Shown here: one piece after another, positions 25,464 to 34,425 of the stretch
Position numbering within the stretch: position 1 is the stretch's first letter
Layout of the letters: every line of letters begins with the position of its first letter
Source: Alphaproteobacteria bacterium
Lineage (GTDB): Bacteria; Pseudomonadota; Alphaproteobacteria; UBA8366; GCA-2717185
DNA length: 54,272 nucleotides
Assembly: GCA_012103325.1 (NCBI GenBank)
Contig: WLWY01000021.1
Span: 1-54,272 of the forward strand
Reading direction: 5' to 3'
The notes under the pieces: model-generated
Told to the model about the DNA's origin: nothing
What the model saw: only the letters and a program-made list of their open reading frames with translations
Databases searched by the model: none
Translations under genes and position numbers: made by a program

Positions 25464-25487
25464 GTTACTTGCCGCGTGCGAGGTCCC

Positions 25488-26225
25488 TCAAAGACACTCC
25501 TGCAGCGCCGGGCATGCGGCGGCGAGGGCATCCGATCCCTTCGAGCCGACCGTCTGCATGATCCACCATGCGGCGCAGAGGTTCGATGATAGCAGTGTCG
25601 GCTTGATCGACTCCCGCAACTCAAGGATCGCGGGGATAGTGAGCATTCCGGTGCCGGTCATCACGACGGCATCGCACGCATCACCGTCGATCTTGGCGAG
25701 CGTTTCGGCGACTTCGTCGCTTTCCATTTCATAGGCACGGAATTCCTCCGACATCATGATGACCTGCGTCAGGTCGAAGCCGCAATCTTCCCAATACCCG
25801 GCAGCGCGCTTCGTGAGCCATTCGGGATAGGGGGAGATCAGCGCGACCTTGCGCGCACCGAGCGCCTCAAGCGATAGGCGGATCGCACGGCAGGCCGTCG
25901 TCGATACGGTGCCGGTCGCAGTACTCAATTTCTCGCACAGCGCATCGTCCCCGGCCTTCAGCAAGCCGTAGGACGCGCCCGTCATCGCGGCCAGATAGGC
26001 GTTCAGTTCGATCGCGCCGAAAGCCTTCGCACAGGCGAGGAAGACGTCCGGATAACGTTCGATCCGCGCCTGCAAATCGAGCTCGGGCGTATAGGGAAAC
26101 CGCGCTGCATACAGCGCAATATCGTTGCCGACGAGGTGGTGCAGCTCCGGCTCGACCGTCGGGTTGGAGGTCGGCACCAGCACGCCGACCCTCGCCAAGG
26201 GCCGCAACTCCTTGAACGAAGACAT
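25488..26225 (-). CDS. Asp/Glu racemase / maleate isomerase-like protein lacking both cysteines
   Basis: The 245-residue protein starts RVGVLVPTSNPTVEPELHHLV, the hallmark of the maleate isomerase/arylmalonate decarboxylase branch. It continues with RAIRLSLEALGARKVALISPYPEWLTKRAAGY. The two catalytic cysteine positions are changed: the first region reads NAYLAAMTGAS and the second AVVMTGTGMLTI, where homologues have ACxxxS-like and xISCT-like motifs. It begins two bases after the stop of the FAD oxidoreductase gene, so the two form a reverse operon. It may carry out a cysteine-independent reaction or be a binding protein. Confidence 0.78.
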   Translation of the reverse strand: MSSFKELRPLARVGVLVPTSNPTVEPELHHLVGNDIALYAARFPYTPELDLQARIERYPDVFLACAKAFGAIELNAYLAAMTGASYGLLKAGDDALCEKLSTATGTVSTTACRAIRLSLEALGARKVALISPYPEWLTKRAAGYWEDCGFDLTQVIMMSEEFRAYEMESDEVAETLAKIDGDACDAVVMTGTGMLTIPAILELRESIKPTLLSSNLCAAWWIMQTVGSKGSDALAAACPALQECL

Positions 26226-26227
26226 AT

Positions 26228-27574
26228 CTACACTCCCTTATCGCCGATGAAGGCACCGTCGCTGGCCAGCCTGTCCTGCAGCGCACCGACATCGAGCGCC
26301 GCGGGTGCGTCGCCGGATTGCCGCGCCATGGCGGCGGCCGTGCCCGCTGCCTGCCCCATGGCGAAACACGGCCCGCTGACCCGCAGGGACGCCTGCCCTT
26401 CCTGTGTCGTCGAGGCGCAGCGTCCCGCCACCAGCAGATTGTCAACGCCGGTCGGCAGAGTCGTGGAGAACGGGATCTGATGATACCCGCGGCCACCGAG
26501 GAACTGCCACTTGACGTCGCCGAGCACGTGGGTTTCGAGCGGCCAGCCGCTGCACCCGATACTGTCGTCGAAGTCGCGGCAACTCAGCACGTCGTCGCCG
26601 GTCAGTTGATAGGGGCCGACAATGCGGCGCGTCTCCCGAATGCCGATCTGCGGCGCAAGTTCCAGCATGTAGGAGTCGCCGAAGCCCGGCACCATGTCTT
26701 TGAGGAAGCGGAAATACTCCATCGCCTGCCGCCGACCCTCGACTTCCGCGAATCCGAGATCGTCCCAGTCGGAGCCGTCCACCGGCGCGCCGTCGCGGCT
26801 GATCTGCGTCAGGTTGGCGCGCCACTCGCTTTCGTGCGCCTGCGCATTAATAATTCCCGCCTTGCGCGGCAGGGTGTATTTCCCACTCGCATTGCCCTCG
26901 GCGATCAGCGCCTTGAGGTTGGGACGGCCCTCGGCCATCGCCACGTCAGTGTCGACATTGGCGATCCGGAACATCATCGTCGGATAGGCCATGAACCCGT
27001 CATCGCCGCCCTTTTCGAACGGCGCGCCGCTCCAGGCGGCGAGGTCCGCGTCGCCGGAGCAGTCGATGAACATCTCCGCCGCAATCGCCGCGCGGCCCGA
27101 TTTCGTTTCGATCAGGACGGCTTCGATGCGTCCGTCCGTCGTGACCGCGCCGACGGCGAACGTATGGAACCGGATATCCACGCCAGCCGACGCCAGCAGC
27201 TCGTCCGCCGCTACTTTGTAGGCTGCCGTATCATAGGCCTGCGCGCCCGTCTTTAGCCCGTCCGGTCCCTGGACGAGGTGCGGCTCCTTGAGCCCGTCGA
27301 GATGCGCCAGCCGTTCCAGTATGTCGTCGGCGACGCCATGCACGATCTGCTGTACCGAACCGTTGATACAGGCATGCAGGCCGCAGAAGTTCGTGACCAT
27401 CGCCGCAGTCCCCATGCCACCGAGGAAACCGTAGCGTTCCAGCAGCATGGTCCGCGCGCCGGTCCGCGCCGCCGCCGTCGCCGCGGCGATCCCAGCGGGA
27501 CCGCCGCCCAGCACCAGCACCTCGGTCTCAGCGACAACCGGCACCTCTCGTGACGGCTCCGTAATCACCCGCAT
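26228..27574 (-). CDS. FAD-dependent oxidoreductase (PF12831 type)
   Basis: The 448-residue flavoprotein starts near ATG 27574 (ATG 27598 is an alternative). It has the FAD motif VLVLGGGPAGIAAATAAARTG near the N-terminus, then LLERYGFLGGMGTAAMV typical of FAD_oxidored proteins. EMFIDCSGDADLAAWSG follows, and the C-terminal VDNLLVAGRCASTTQEGQASLRV closes the flavin site. Family members oxidise or reduce diverse small substrates and are often annotated only generically. It is divergently transcribed from the arylformamidase-like gene and operonic with the racemase-like gene. Confidence 0.87.
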   Translation of the reverse strand: MRVITEPSREVPVVAETEVLVLGGGPAGIAAATAAARTGARTMLLERYGFLGGMGTAAMVTNFCGLHACINGSVQQIVHGVADDILERLAHLDGLKEPHLVQGPDGLKTGAQAYDTAAYKVAADELLASAGVDIRFHTFAVGAVTTDGRIEAVLIETKSGRAAIAAEMFIDCSGDADLAAWSGAPFEKGGDDGFMAYPTMMFRIANVDTDVAMAEGRPNLKALIAEGNASGKYTLPRKAGIINAQAHESEWRANLTQISRDGAPVDGSDWDDLGFAEVEGRRQAMEYFRFLKDMVPGFGDSYMLELAPQIGIRETRRIVGPYQLTGDDVLSCRDFDDSIGCSGWPLETHVLGDVKWQFLGGRGYHQIPFSTTLPTGVDNLLVAGRCASTTQEGQASLRVSGPCFAMGQAAGTAAAMARQSGDAPAALDVGALQDRLASDGAFIGDKGV

Positions 27575-27639
27575 GCAAACCCCGTTGTCATTTGTCATAA
27601 TAAGCGTAATCAATAACGCAGAGTACCGGGAGGGACCTT

Positions 27640-28506
27640 ATGAGCAAAGTCATCTATCAGGGCTACGACGCCGAAACGCTTGAATTCCAATACAGTCCGC
27701 GGTTGGCCGTGTCCGACGCCGACACCATCCTGGCGCGCTGGGCCTCCCGCAGCGAAACATATTCGAACAGCGCCAATTGCGATCTCGACATCGCCTATGG
27801 GCCGAGCGCCGGCGAGAAGCTCGACCTGTTCAAACCGGCGGCGGACAACGCGCCGGTCATGATCTTCATCCATGGCGGATACTGGCGCGCGCTCGATAAG
27901 AGGGACCACGCCTTCGTCCTGCAGCCCTTCGTCGAAGCGGGCGCGCTGGTCGCGTCCATCAACTACACGCTGTGCCCGGAAGCGACGATCGATGAAATCA
28001 CGCGCCAGGCCCGCGCCGCCTGCGCCTGGGTGTGGCGCAACGCCGCCGCGCATGGCGGCGACCCGAGCCGGGTCCACGTCACCGGGCACTCGGCGGGCGG
28101 GCATCTGACCGCAGCGATGGCGGCAACGGATTGGCCTACCTTCGAGTCCGGACTGCCAAAGGACATGCTGAAAAGCGCAACGCCGATTAGCGGCCTGTTC
28201 GACCTGGATCCGATCCTGCTCGTCTCGGTCAATAACGACGTGCATCTCGATCCGGCCGGCGCGGCACGCAACAGCCCGATCAAAATGGCGCCCGGCCACG
28301 ACATGCCGATGACTATCGCCGTCGGTGGCGCGGAAACCGAGGAGTTCCGGCGCCAATCCCGGACGTTCTGCGACAGTTGGGGCGGGAAGCTTGGTCGTGT
28401 CGATTATCTGGAAACCGACGGGCACAACCATTTCTCGGTTATCGAAGCGATGACCGAGGCCGGCAACCCGATCACGCGGAAGCTGCTCGACCATATGGGA
28501 TTGTGA
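27640..28506 (+). CDS. Alpha/beta hydrolase, arylformamidase-like
   Basis: The 288-residue serine hydrolase begins at ATG 27640 after GGGAGGGAC. It carries the HGGYWRALDKRDH oxyanion motif of arylformamidase/kynurenine formamidase-like hydrolases, the nucleophile VHVTGHSAGGHLTAAM, and a late acid and histidine in LETDGHNHFSVIEAM. Such enzymes cleave N-formyl or carbamoyl amides. It shares a 65-base divergent promoter region with the FAD/racemase pair, so the three may serve one pathway. KynB identity itself is not established. Confidence 0.85.
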   Translation: MSKVIYQGYDAETLEFQYSPRLAVSDADTILARWASRSETYSNSANCDLDIAYGPSAGEKLDLFKPAADNAPVMIFIHGGYWRALDKRDHAFVLQPFVEAGALVASINYTLCPEATIDEITRQARAACAWVWRNAAAHGGDPSRVHVTGHSAGGHLTAAMAATDWPTFESGLPKDMLKSATPISGLFDLDPILLVSVNNDVHLDPAGAARNSPIKMAPGHDMPMTIAVGGAETEEFRRQSRTFCDSWGGKLGRVDYLETDGHNHFSVIEAMTEAGNPITRKLLDHMGL

Positions 28507-28550
28507 TTGGAGCGGTTGGTTCTCTTCCTGCGGGGACGCTGTGAAAGAGT

Positions 28551-28669
28551 GGTGCAAGCACCCCCATCCTAACCTTCCCCCTCAAGGGGAAAGGGATAAA
28601 GAAGACGAAACGACCGGTCATTTCCCCTCCCCCTTGAGGAGGGACGGATAGGGTGGGGGTGGGCGGCGG
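28551..28669. repeat. Palindromic intergenic repeat, copy 1
   Basis: A G/C-rich inverted repeat lies between two convergent genes. The left arm begins CACCCCCATCCTAACC and contains CCCCCTCAAGGGG. The right arm contains CCCCCTTGAGG and ends ATAGGGTGGGGGTG, so the arms pair over about 38 bases with several mismatches around a ~22-base loop. The same arms occur at 31721-31838 and 36380-36479. The repeat fills most of the gap and carries no gene. Confidence 0.8.
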
Positions 28670-28691
28670 TTACGTCTAACTTTTCCGCCCC

Positions 28692-29075
28692 CTAAGACAC
28701 AAACATCTCCGGCGTTGCCTTCACGAACCACTCTGGCAGTTCCCACGGCTTCAGCACATGCTTGCCACTCCACGCCGACATGGCCTGCAGGACGGGGATC
28801 AGTTCAGCGCCACGCCGGGTCAGATTGTATTCGTAGCGCGGCGGCCGGTCGGAGTAGCGCTCCCGAGTCACGATACCCTGCGCTTCCAGCTTCTTCAGCC
28901 GATCGGCCAGGATGTTGGTGGGGATGCCTTCCGGCGACTCCAGGAATTCGCCATACCGGCGCTTGCCACTCATCAGGTCGCGGACGAGGACCAGCGTCCA
29001 CTTGTCGCCGAACACGTCGAGCCAGGAGGCGATCGGGCACCGCGTGCGTTTGGAGCGTATTTTGCGTACCGGCAT
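28692..29075 (-). CDS. HxlR-family transcriptional regulator
   Basis: The 127-residue winged-helix protein matches HxlR: CPIASWLDVFGDKWTLVLVRDLMSGKRRYGEF, then GIPTNILADRLKKLEAQGIVTRERYSDRPPRYEYNLTRRGAEL. These regulators often respond to electrophiles or aldehydes through an N-terminal cysteine, here Cys13 in RTRCPIA. It is divergent from the YjbR-TfoX-DUF2461 operon (115 bases apart) and may control it. Confidence 0.92.
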   Translation of the reverse strand: MPVRKIRSKRTRCPIASWLDVFGDKWTLVLVRDLMSGKRRYGEFLESPEGIPTNILADRLKKLEAQGIVTRERYSDRPPRYEYNLTRRGAELIPVLQAMSAWSGKHVLKPWELPEWFVKATPEMFVS

Positions 29076-29190
29076 GAAGGAGCCTATCGTTGTGGATCTG
29101 TAACTTGCATTTCAAAAGTATATATGGCAATTTCCCCGTCACTTGCCATTGAGAAGTTACAGGCAAGCCTCCGGCTTGAACAGGCGTCCG

Positions 29191-29571
29191 ATGAAACTCG
29201 AGGAATTCAAGGCCCACTGCCTGTCGAAAAACGGCGTCGAGGACTCCTATCCGATGCGCGGCGAGTGCGTCTGGATGAAGGTTGCGGGCAAGATGTTCGC
29301 GCTCACCAATGTGCGGGACTTCAAGATGAACGGCGAGATGGTCGCACCGTTCCATTTCATCAATCTGAAATGCGATCCGGAGAAGGCCGTGGCGCTGCGG
29401 GCGCGACATCCGGCCATTCAGCCGGGCTGGCATCAGAACAAGACACACTGGAATTCCCTGCTGATGGACGGGTCCCTGGACGACCGGCTGGTCGCCGACC
29501 TCACCGATCACGCCTATGACATCGTGGCCGCCGCCCTGCCCAAGAAAGTACGGGAGCAGCTTGATGGATGA
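29191..29571 (+). CDS. MmcQ/YjbR family protein
   Basis: The 126-residue protein MKLEEFKAHCLSKNGVEDSYP... has the YjbR features: a mid-protein VAGKMFALTNV strand, INLKCDPEKAVALRARHPAI and PGWHQNKTHWNSLLMDGSL, then DDRLVADLTDHAYDIV. The fold (CyaY-like double wing) is thought to bind DNA, but the role is unproven. It opens a four-gene forward operon and overlaps the next gene by eight bases. Confidence 0.88.
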   Translation: MKLEEFKAHCLSKNGVEDSYPMRGECVWMKVAGKMFALTNVRDFKMNGEMVAPFHFINLKCDPEKAVALRARHPAIQPGWHQNKTHWNSLLMDGSLDDRLVADLTDHAYDIVAAALPKKVREQLDG

Positions 29572-29887
29572 TCAGGGAAATCCGGCGTTCGAGCGCATCG
29601 TCGCGCAATTCACGGCAGCCCATGCCGACGTCGTGGCCGGGAAAATGATGAGCGCGCCCGGGCTTAAATGCAACGACAAGGTCTTCGCCTTTCATACAAA
29701 GGACGGCATGGGCTTCCGTCTCGGCCCGACCTTCGACCCCAAGGCCTATGGCCTGCGCGAGGCCGCACCGCTCAACCCGTTCAAGACCAAGGGCCCGCTC
29801 AAGGGCTGGTACGTCGTGAACGCGAATGAAATCGACCAGTGGGAGGGACTTGCCGAACAAGCCCTCGCCTTCACACGGACGCTGTAA
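29564..29887 (+). CDS. TfoX N-terminal-like protein
   Basis: The 107-residue protein begins at ATG 29564, inside the end of the YjbR gene. The pattern AFERIVAQFTAAHADVVAGKMMSAPGLKCNDKVFAF, then FDPKAYGLREAAPLNPFKTKGPLKGWYVV resembles TfoX/Sxy N-terminal-like domains, where GKMFGxPxLKxxGKxFA is the usual signature. Full TfoX proteins regulate competence; stand-alone domains like this have no known role. Confidence 0.75.
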   Translation: MDDQGNPAFERIVAQFTAAHADVVAGKMMSAPGLKCNDKVFAFHTKDGMGFRLGPTFDPKAYGLREAAPLNPFKTKGPLKGWYVVNANEIDQWEGLAEQALAFTRTL

Positions 29888-29889
29888 CC

Positions 29890-30561
29890 ATGACCCATCT
29901 CGACCCCGCGACACGGACCTTCCTCGCCGATCTCAAGACCAACAACAACCGAGAATGGTTTCAGGACAACAAACCGCGCTACGACGACGCCCGCGCCGAC
30001 ATCGAATCCTTCATCGCCGCGCTGCTGGCCAAGATTGAAACTTTCGACCCTGCTGTCGCCGGGCTCGACCCGCGCAAATGCGTCTTCCGCATCCATCGCG
30101 ACACGCGCTTTTCAACGGACAAGACGCCGTACAAGACCAACCTCGGCGCGCATATGTTGATGGGTGGCAGCAAGAGCGTGCACGAGCGCGCCGGCTATTA
30201 CATCCAGGTCGAGCCGGATAATTGCTTCCTCGCCGGCGGGGCACACCAGCCGCCCGGGAAATGGATGGGCGAAATCCGCCGGCACATCGATGCCAACGCC
30301 GCTTCCCTTCGGAAGATTTTAAAAAGCAAAGCGTTTCGGGACACGTTCGGCGAGATCGAGGGCCAAACGCTAAAGACCGCACCGAAGGGCTACCCGAAGG
30401 ACCACCCGGACATCGACCTGCTGCGCTACAAGAGCTTCCTCGCCGTGCACCAGATGCCGGACGACACGGTGTTCGCCAAGGACCTGCTGAAACATGCGAC
30501 GGGCGTCTTCAAGAAGCTGAAACCATTCGACGATTTCCTCAACGGCGCGACGGGCGCATAA
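29890..30561 (+). CDS. DUF2461 (TIGR02453) family protein, copy A
   Basis: The 223-residue protein starts at ATG 29890, two bases after the preceding stop. It has DUF2461 features: FLADLKTNNNREWFQDNKPRYDDAR, CVFRIHRDTRFSTDKTPYKTN, GYYIQVEPDNCFLAGGAHQPPG and PKGYPKDHPDIDLLRYKS. Function of the family is unknown, although conserved Arg, Asp and Lys residues suggest an enzyme. It is followed by a homologous second copy. Confidence 0.88.
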   Translation: MTHLDPATRTFLADLKTNNNREWFQDNKPRYDDARADIESFIAALLAKIETFDPAVAGLDPRKCVFRIHRDTRFSTDKTPYKTNLGAHMLMGGSKSVHERAGYYIQVEPDNCFLAGGAHQPPGKWMGEIRRHIDANAASLRKILKSKAFRDTFGEIEGQTLKTAPKGYPKDHPDIDLLRYKSFLAVHQMPDDTVFAKDLLKHATGVFKKLKPFDDFLNGATGA

Positions 30562-30606
30562 TAGGGGCAACGCCGCCTTGCCTCACCACCGCAGTCCTTT
30601 CCGCCC

Positions 30607-31272
30607 ATGCCGCATCTCGACCCGAACACCTTCTCGTTCATTGCCGACCTCGGCCAGAACAACAGCCGCGAATGGTTCGAGGACAACCGCGCGCGCTATG
30701 ACACCGCGCGGAACGACTTCATCTCCTTCATCGGCGTGCTGTTGATGGAGATAGAAACCTTCGACAGCAGGGTCGCCGGCATGGACCCGCGGCGGTGTAT
30801 CTTCCGCATTTACCGCGATACCCGGTTCTCCAACCTCAAGACGCCGTTCAAGACCAACTTCGGCGCCCGCATCCTGCTCGGCGGCAGCAAGAATCTGCAC
30901 CAGCGCACCGGCTACTTTATGAATATAGAGCCGGGAAACTGCCGCCTCAGCGGCGGCGCGTTCCGCCCGGAACCGGAATGGCTGCATACCATCCGCCAAC
31001 GCATCGCCACCGACAGCACCAACCTGAAACGCATCCTCGACGACCGCACCTTCCGCAAAACCTTCAACGGCCTGGAAGGAGAAGCTGTCAAAACCGCCCC
31101 GCGTGGCTTCTCCAAAGACCATCCCGACATCGTTCTGATCCGGCAGAAAAGTTTGATGGCGCGGCATCCGCTTGACGACGGGGCGATGTTCACGCCGGGA
31201 TTCCTGAAGCACGCGGCGCGGGTCTACGAGGCGCTGCTGCCCCTCAACGAATATCTCGACAACGCGCACTGA
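30607..31272 (+). CDS. DUF2461 (TIGR02453) family protein, copy B
   Basis: The 221-residue protein is a clear paralogue of the preceding gene over its whole length: FIADLGQNNSREWFEDNRARYDTAR, CIFRIYRDTRFSNLKTPFKTN, GYFMNIEPGNCRLSGGAFRPEP and RGFSKDHPDIVLIRQKS line up block by block. The family's key residues are retained in both copies. The gap is 45 bases, so they are probably cotranscribed. Tandem duplication followed by divergence is likely. Convergent with the HIT gene. Confidence 0.88.
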   Translation: MPHLDPNTFSFIADLGQNNSREWFEDNRARYDTARNDFISFIGVLLMEIETFDSRVAGMDPRRCIFRIYRDTRFSNLKTPFKTNFGARILLGGSKNLHQRTGYFMNIEPGNCRLSGGAFRPEPEWLHTIRQRIATDSTNLKRILDDRTFRKTFNGLEGEAVKTAPRGFSKDHPDIVLIRQKSLMARHPLDDGAMFTPGFLKHAARVYEALLPLNEYLDNAH

Positions 31273-31276
31273 TCGT

Positions 31277-31684
31277 CTACTCAACCGCGATCCGCCCCGC
31301 ATACCCCCGCAACGTCTCCAAATCCGGATCCTTTTTCGGCCAGGTCAGACCAACGCCGTCATCCGTGTAGCGGGGCAGGACGTGGACGTGGAAATGCGGC
31401 ACCGTCTGCAGGCCTGCCGGCTTATTGGCCTGCAGTAAGGTAAGGCCCTCCGGTTCGAAAGCCACCTGCACGGCCTTCGCCACCTTGGTCACCGTGCGGA
31501 ACAGAGCGGCGGCAAGGTCCTCGTCCAGATCGAGGATCGTTTCCGCCGGTTCCTTCGTCGCAACGAGCACGTGGCCCGGGTTCACCTGTCCCGCATCCAT
31601 GAAAGCGAAAGTGTGTTCGTCTTCGTAGACCTTGGCGCAGGGGATCTCGCCGGCGATGATTTTGCTGAAGATGGTTTCAGTCAT
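31277..31684 (-). CDS. HIT-family nucleotide hydrolase/transferase
   Basis: The 135-residue protein starts at ATG 31684 and has the HIT layout: IFSKIIAGEIPCAKVYED, FAFMDAGQVNPGHVLVATK and the catalytic triad motif VPHFHVHVLPRY (H97, H99, H101). HIT proteins hydrolyse adenosine 5'-phosphoramidates or dinucleoside polyphosphates. Its promoter must lie in or beside palindromic repeat copy 2. Length matches HinT-type proteins. Confidence 0.93.
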   Translation of the reverse strand: MTETIFSKIIAGEIPCAKVYEDEHTFAFMDAGQVNPGHVLVATKEPAETILDLDEDLAAALFRTVTKVAKAVQVAFEPEGLTLLQANKPAGLQTVPHFHVHVLPRYTDDGVGLTWPKKDPDLETLRGYAGRIAVE

Positions 31685-31720
31685 GGCTCTGTTTCCTGTG
31701 TCGGAGACCTCTACGAAGGG

Positions 31721-31838
31721 TGGTGCAGCCCCCCATCCTAGCCTTCCCCCGCAAGGGGGGAAGGAACAAGTTTCTCTAACCAAAATCTTATTCCCCTCCC
31801 CCTTGATGGGGGAGGGTTAGGGTGGGGGTGGACGGCGG
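31721..31838. repeat. Palindromic intergenic repeat, copy 2
   Basis: The second member of the family seen at 28551 and 36380 has left arm CCCCCCATCCTAGCC with CCCCCGCAAGGGGGG and right arm CCCCCTTGATGGGGG ending TTAGGGTGGGGGTGG. Flanking GGTGC and GGCGG are shared with copy 1, which defines a unit of about 118 bases. It lies in the divergent gap 31685-32004; the rest of that 320-base gap (31839-32004) should hold the AraC promoter, and no gene is visible in it. Confidence 0.8.
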
Positions 31839-32004
31839 CTGCGTTCTGCCCCTTCGCTTCGGTCTCTATTGGCGCTATTTGGGATGACACTATAGGCGGC
31901 AACGCACCGCAAAATCCGTTCGCCCGAAAAGAATCAGACGATTGGGTAAAAATCCGTCGCCGGGACGTTTACACTGCGGGGAGAAGCGATGGAGGGTACC
32001 GGCT

Positions 32005-32841
32005 ATGTCCCGTTGCAAAGGCATCGCGCAGGGCGCGTTTGGGCGCGCGGCGCTGCTGGAGATCGACCGGCCGATCGTCGGGCATGCGCATCCGCATTGC
32101 CATGTGCTGGTCAAGATCTCCGGTGCGGACAGTTTCTTCCGGGTGCGGGGCCGCGACTATCCGCTGGACGATGCGAGTGCCGTCGTGGTCAATTCCTGGG
32201 AACCGCACGGCTATCCCCGCGCGCCGGCGCAGGGCGCGGCGGTGATATTGGCACTGTATATCCGCACGGCCTGGCTGGAGGAAGTCGAGCCAACCTTCGC
32301 CGTCTGCGACAATCCGGATTTCTTCGCGCAGACCGGGTTCGCGTTGCCGGCAGCGGTCCGCGCACGTGCCCAGGATCTCGCCGACGCATTGACCGCACCC
32401 TCACCGGCAGACCGGGCGTTCGAGGCGCTGATGGGCGAGGCGATGATCGCGGTCATCGACCGGTTCTCGCGCTGGCGCGAATTGCGGGGAAGCCGGATGA
32501 CCGGGCATCGGCGCATCCCGGATTTTCGCATCCGCCGCGCCATCAGCTTCCTGCACGACCATATTGGGTACGGCTTTACCGCCGACGATATCGCCCGCGC
32601 CGCCGGCCTGTCGCGCCCGCATCTGTACACGCTGTTCAAGCACCATACGGGCCTGACGCCGAATGTGTATTACGGCGCGTTGCGTATGGAATCGGCGTTC
32701 GCCGACCTGCCGGATGCGGAACCGTCGATTGCGGCGATTTCCAGCAAACTGGGCTTTCGCGCGCAGGGGCATTTTACCCGCTTCTTCCGCAACAATCTGG
32801 GCATCTCGCCGCGCGAATACCGCAATCTGCTGCACCAATAA
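32005..32841 (+). CDS. AraC-family transcriptional regulator
   Basis: The 278-residue regulator starts at ATG 32005 with GGAGGG nine bases upstream. The N-terminal half is a cupin-like sensing domain (HAHPHCHVLVKISGADSFFRVRG, VVNSWEPHGYP). The C-terminal half has two AraC helix-turn-helix motifs (GFTADDIARAAGLSRPHLYTLFKHHTG and SIAAISSKLGFRAQGHFTRFFRNNLGISPREYR). It converges on the amidase gene 78 bases away. The target could be that amidase, but this is inference. Confidence 0.92.
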   Translation: MSRCKGIAQGAFGRAALLEIDRPIVGHAHPHCHVLVKISGADSFFRVRGRDYPLDDASAVVVNSWEPHGYPRAPAQGAAVILALYIRTAWLEEVEPTFAVCDNPDFFAQTGFALPAAVRARAQDLADALTAPSPADRAFEALMGEAMIAVIDRFSRWRELRGSRMTGHRRIPDFRIRRAISFLHDHIGYGFTADDIARAAGLSRPHLYTLFKHHTGLTPNVYYGALRMESAFADLPDAEPSIAAISSKLGFRAQGHFTRFFRNNLGISPREYRNLLHQ

Positions 32842-32919
32842 CCGCCAGGCTCCCTTCTCGGTGCGAGGCAATCGCCGGGGCCGCGGTCAGGTGCGCAAAG
32901 CCGGATTTGCGTAACCGCC

Positions 32920-34344
32920 TCACCCATTGGCGATAGCGGCAACCGGCCGCGCGAGGTCCGGCGTACCGGCGAACGCCGCCTCCAGGGCCTTGGCGATTTT
33001 GAGCATGGCGGCGTCGGACCGGCGGGGGCCGACGATCTGGAAGCCGAAGGGCATGCCTTCCTCGTCCTTGCCGCAGGGCAGGCAGACGACGGGATTGCCG
33101 GTCGTCGATAGGGCATTGGTCAGCCCGGCCCAGGCCACGTATGTCGCCTGCTCGGCTCCGTCGATAACCGCCACGTAGTGGTCCTCTTTGGGAAAGGGCG
33201 AGACCGTGGCGCCCGGACAGATGAGCACGTCGTAGTCGCCGAAGAAGCGGTCCATCTCGCGATGCAGATTGCCGTGTTCCTGAAACGCCCACGCGATATC
33301 TTCCGTCGAGAGTTCCAACGCCTGCTCGTAGTTGAGCCGCACATTGGGGCTCAGCTTGTCCTTATGGTTGGCGTAATGATCTTTCTGGCTGCCGAGATAT
33401 TGCAGGCCGCGGATGACCCAGTTGACCCGCCCCGCCATCGTCAAATCGGGCTCCGCCATGTCCGCCCGGCCGAACAGATCCTGGATCCGCCCTACCCGGT
33501 CGTCGAAGACGCGGCGGATCATCTTGGATGTTGGGGCAAAGCCGAGATCCGGCGAAAATGCGACTCGGATCGATTTGAGATCCGCCGCTTCCAGGTCGAG
33601 AAAATCAGCCCGGTCGCGCGGATAGCTCATGGGATCGATGGAGTGATCGCGGGCCATTGCGGCGACCAGCAAGCCGACATCGTCAATGCTGCGGGCCATG
33701 GCGCCTTGCAACTGAAAGGGCCAGAACGGATAAATCCGGCGCTCGAAGGGGATCAGTCCCGGGGTCGGCTTGAGGCTCATGACACCACAAAAGGTCGCGG
33801 GCACGCGCAGACTGCCACCGGTATCGCTGCCGGTGGCAATAGGCACCATATTCATCGCCAGTGCCGCACCGGAGCCGCCCGACGAGCCGCCACTGGTGCG
33901 CGCAGGATCGAAGGGATTCACCGTCGGACCGAAAACGAAATTGGTCGTGTTGTTGCCAGCGCCGAATTCGGTCGTGTTGGTCTTACCGCAGATCACGGCA
34001 CCCTCCTCGCGCAGGAACTGCACGACAAGGTCGTCGCGGTCCGGGATGTGGTTTTCATAAATCAGCGAACCGAACGTGGTGCGCATCCCCTTCGTCAGGC
34101 TCATATCCTTGATCGCCAACGGCAACCCTGCAAGCAGCCCCACGTCTTCTCCGGCCATGATCCGCGCTTCCACGGCGCGGGCCGTGCCACGAGCTTCGTC
34201 GAAGCAGGTCGCGGTGAAGGCATTGACTGCGGGGTTGGCGCGCTCGATTTGGGCGATGAAAGCGTTGAGCACTTCCGGCGGCGACAGCTCCTTTGTCGCT
34301 ACCCGGTGTCTCAGTTCGCTTGCGCTCTGTTCAATGAGGGCCAT
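32920..34344 (-). CDS. Amidase signature family protein
   Basis: The 474-residue amidase has the Ser-cisSer-Lys catalytic set: lysine in GLPLAIKDMSLTKGM, and the glycine/serine-rich stretch ARTSGGSSGGSGAALAMNMVP with GSDTGGSLRVPATFCGV. It matches typical family length. It hydrolyses an amide (or, in GatA relatives, transfers ammonia), but no gatB or gatC lies beside it, so a stand-alone catabolic amidase is likelier. Confidence 0.92.
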   Translation of the reverse strand: MALIEQSASELRHRVATKELSPPEVLNAFIAQIERANPAVNAFTATCFDEARGTARAVEARIMAGEDVGLLAGLPLAIKDMSLTKGMRTTFGSLIYENHIPDRDDLVVQFLREEGAVICGKTNTTEFGAGNNTTNFVFGPTVNPFDPARTSGGSSGGSGAALAMNMVPIATGSDTGGSLRVPATFCGVMSLKPTPGLIPFERRIYPFWPFQLQGAMARSIDDVGLLVAAMARDHSIDPMSYPRDRADFLDLEAADLKSIRVAFSPDLGFAPTSKMIRRVFDDRVGRIQDLFGRADMAEPDLTMAGRVNWVIRGLQYLGSQKDHYANHKDKLSPNVRLNYEQALELSTEDIAWAFQEHGNLHREMDRFFGDYDVLICPGATVSPFPKEDHYVAVIDGAEQATYVAWAGLTNALSTTGNPVVCLPCGKDEEGMPFGFQIVGPRRSDAAMLKIAKALEAAFAGTPDLARPVAAIANG

Positions 34345-34425
34345 GCGGCGATCCCAATTCGATTGGAGACGATTATGTCATGAACCCGATATTAACAGCA
34401 TTCACCACGACCGGCTCGGTACGTA

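Noticed and set aside
33178..34383. 401-codon forward frame opposite the amidase
   Set aside because: It is the antisense of a clear amidase and has no recognisable motif.
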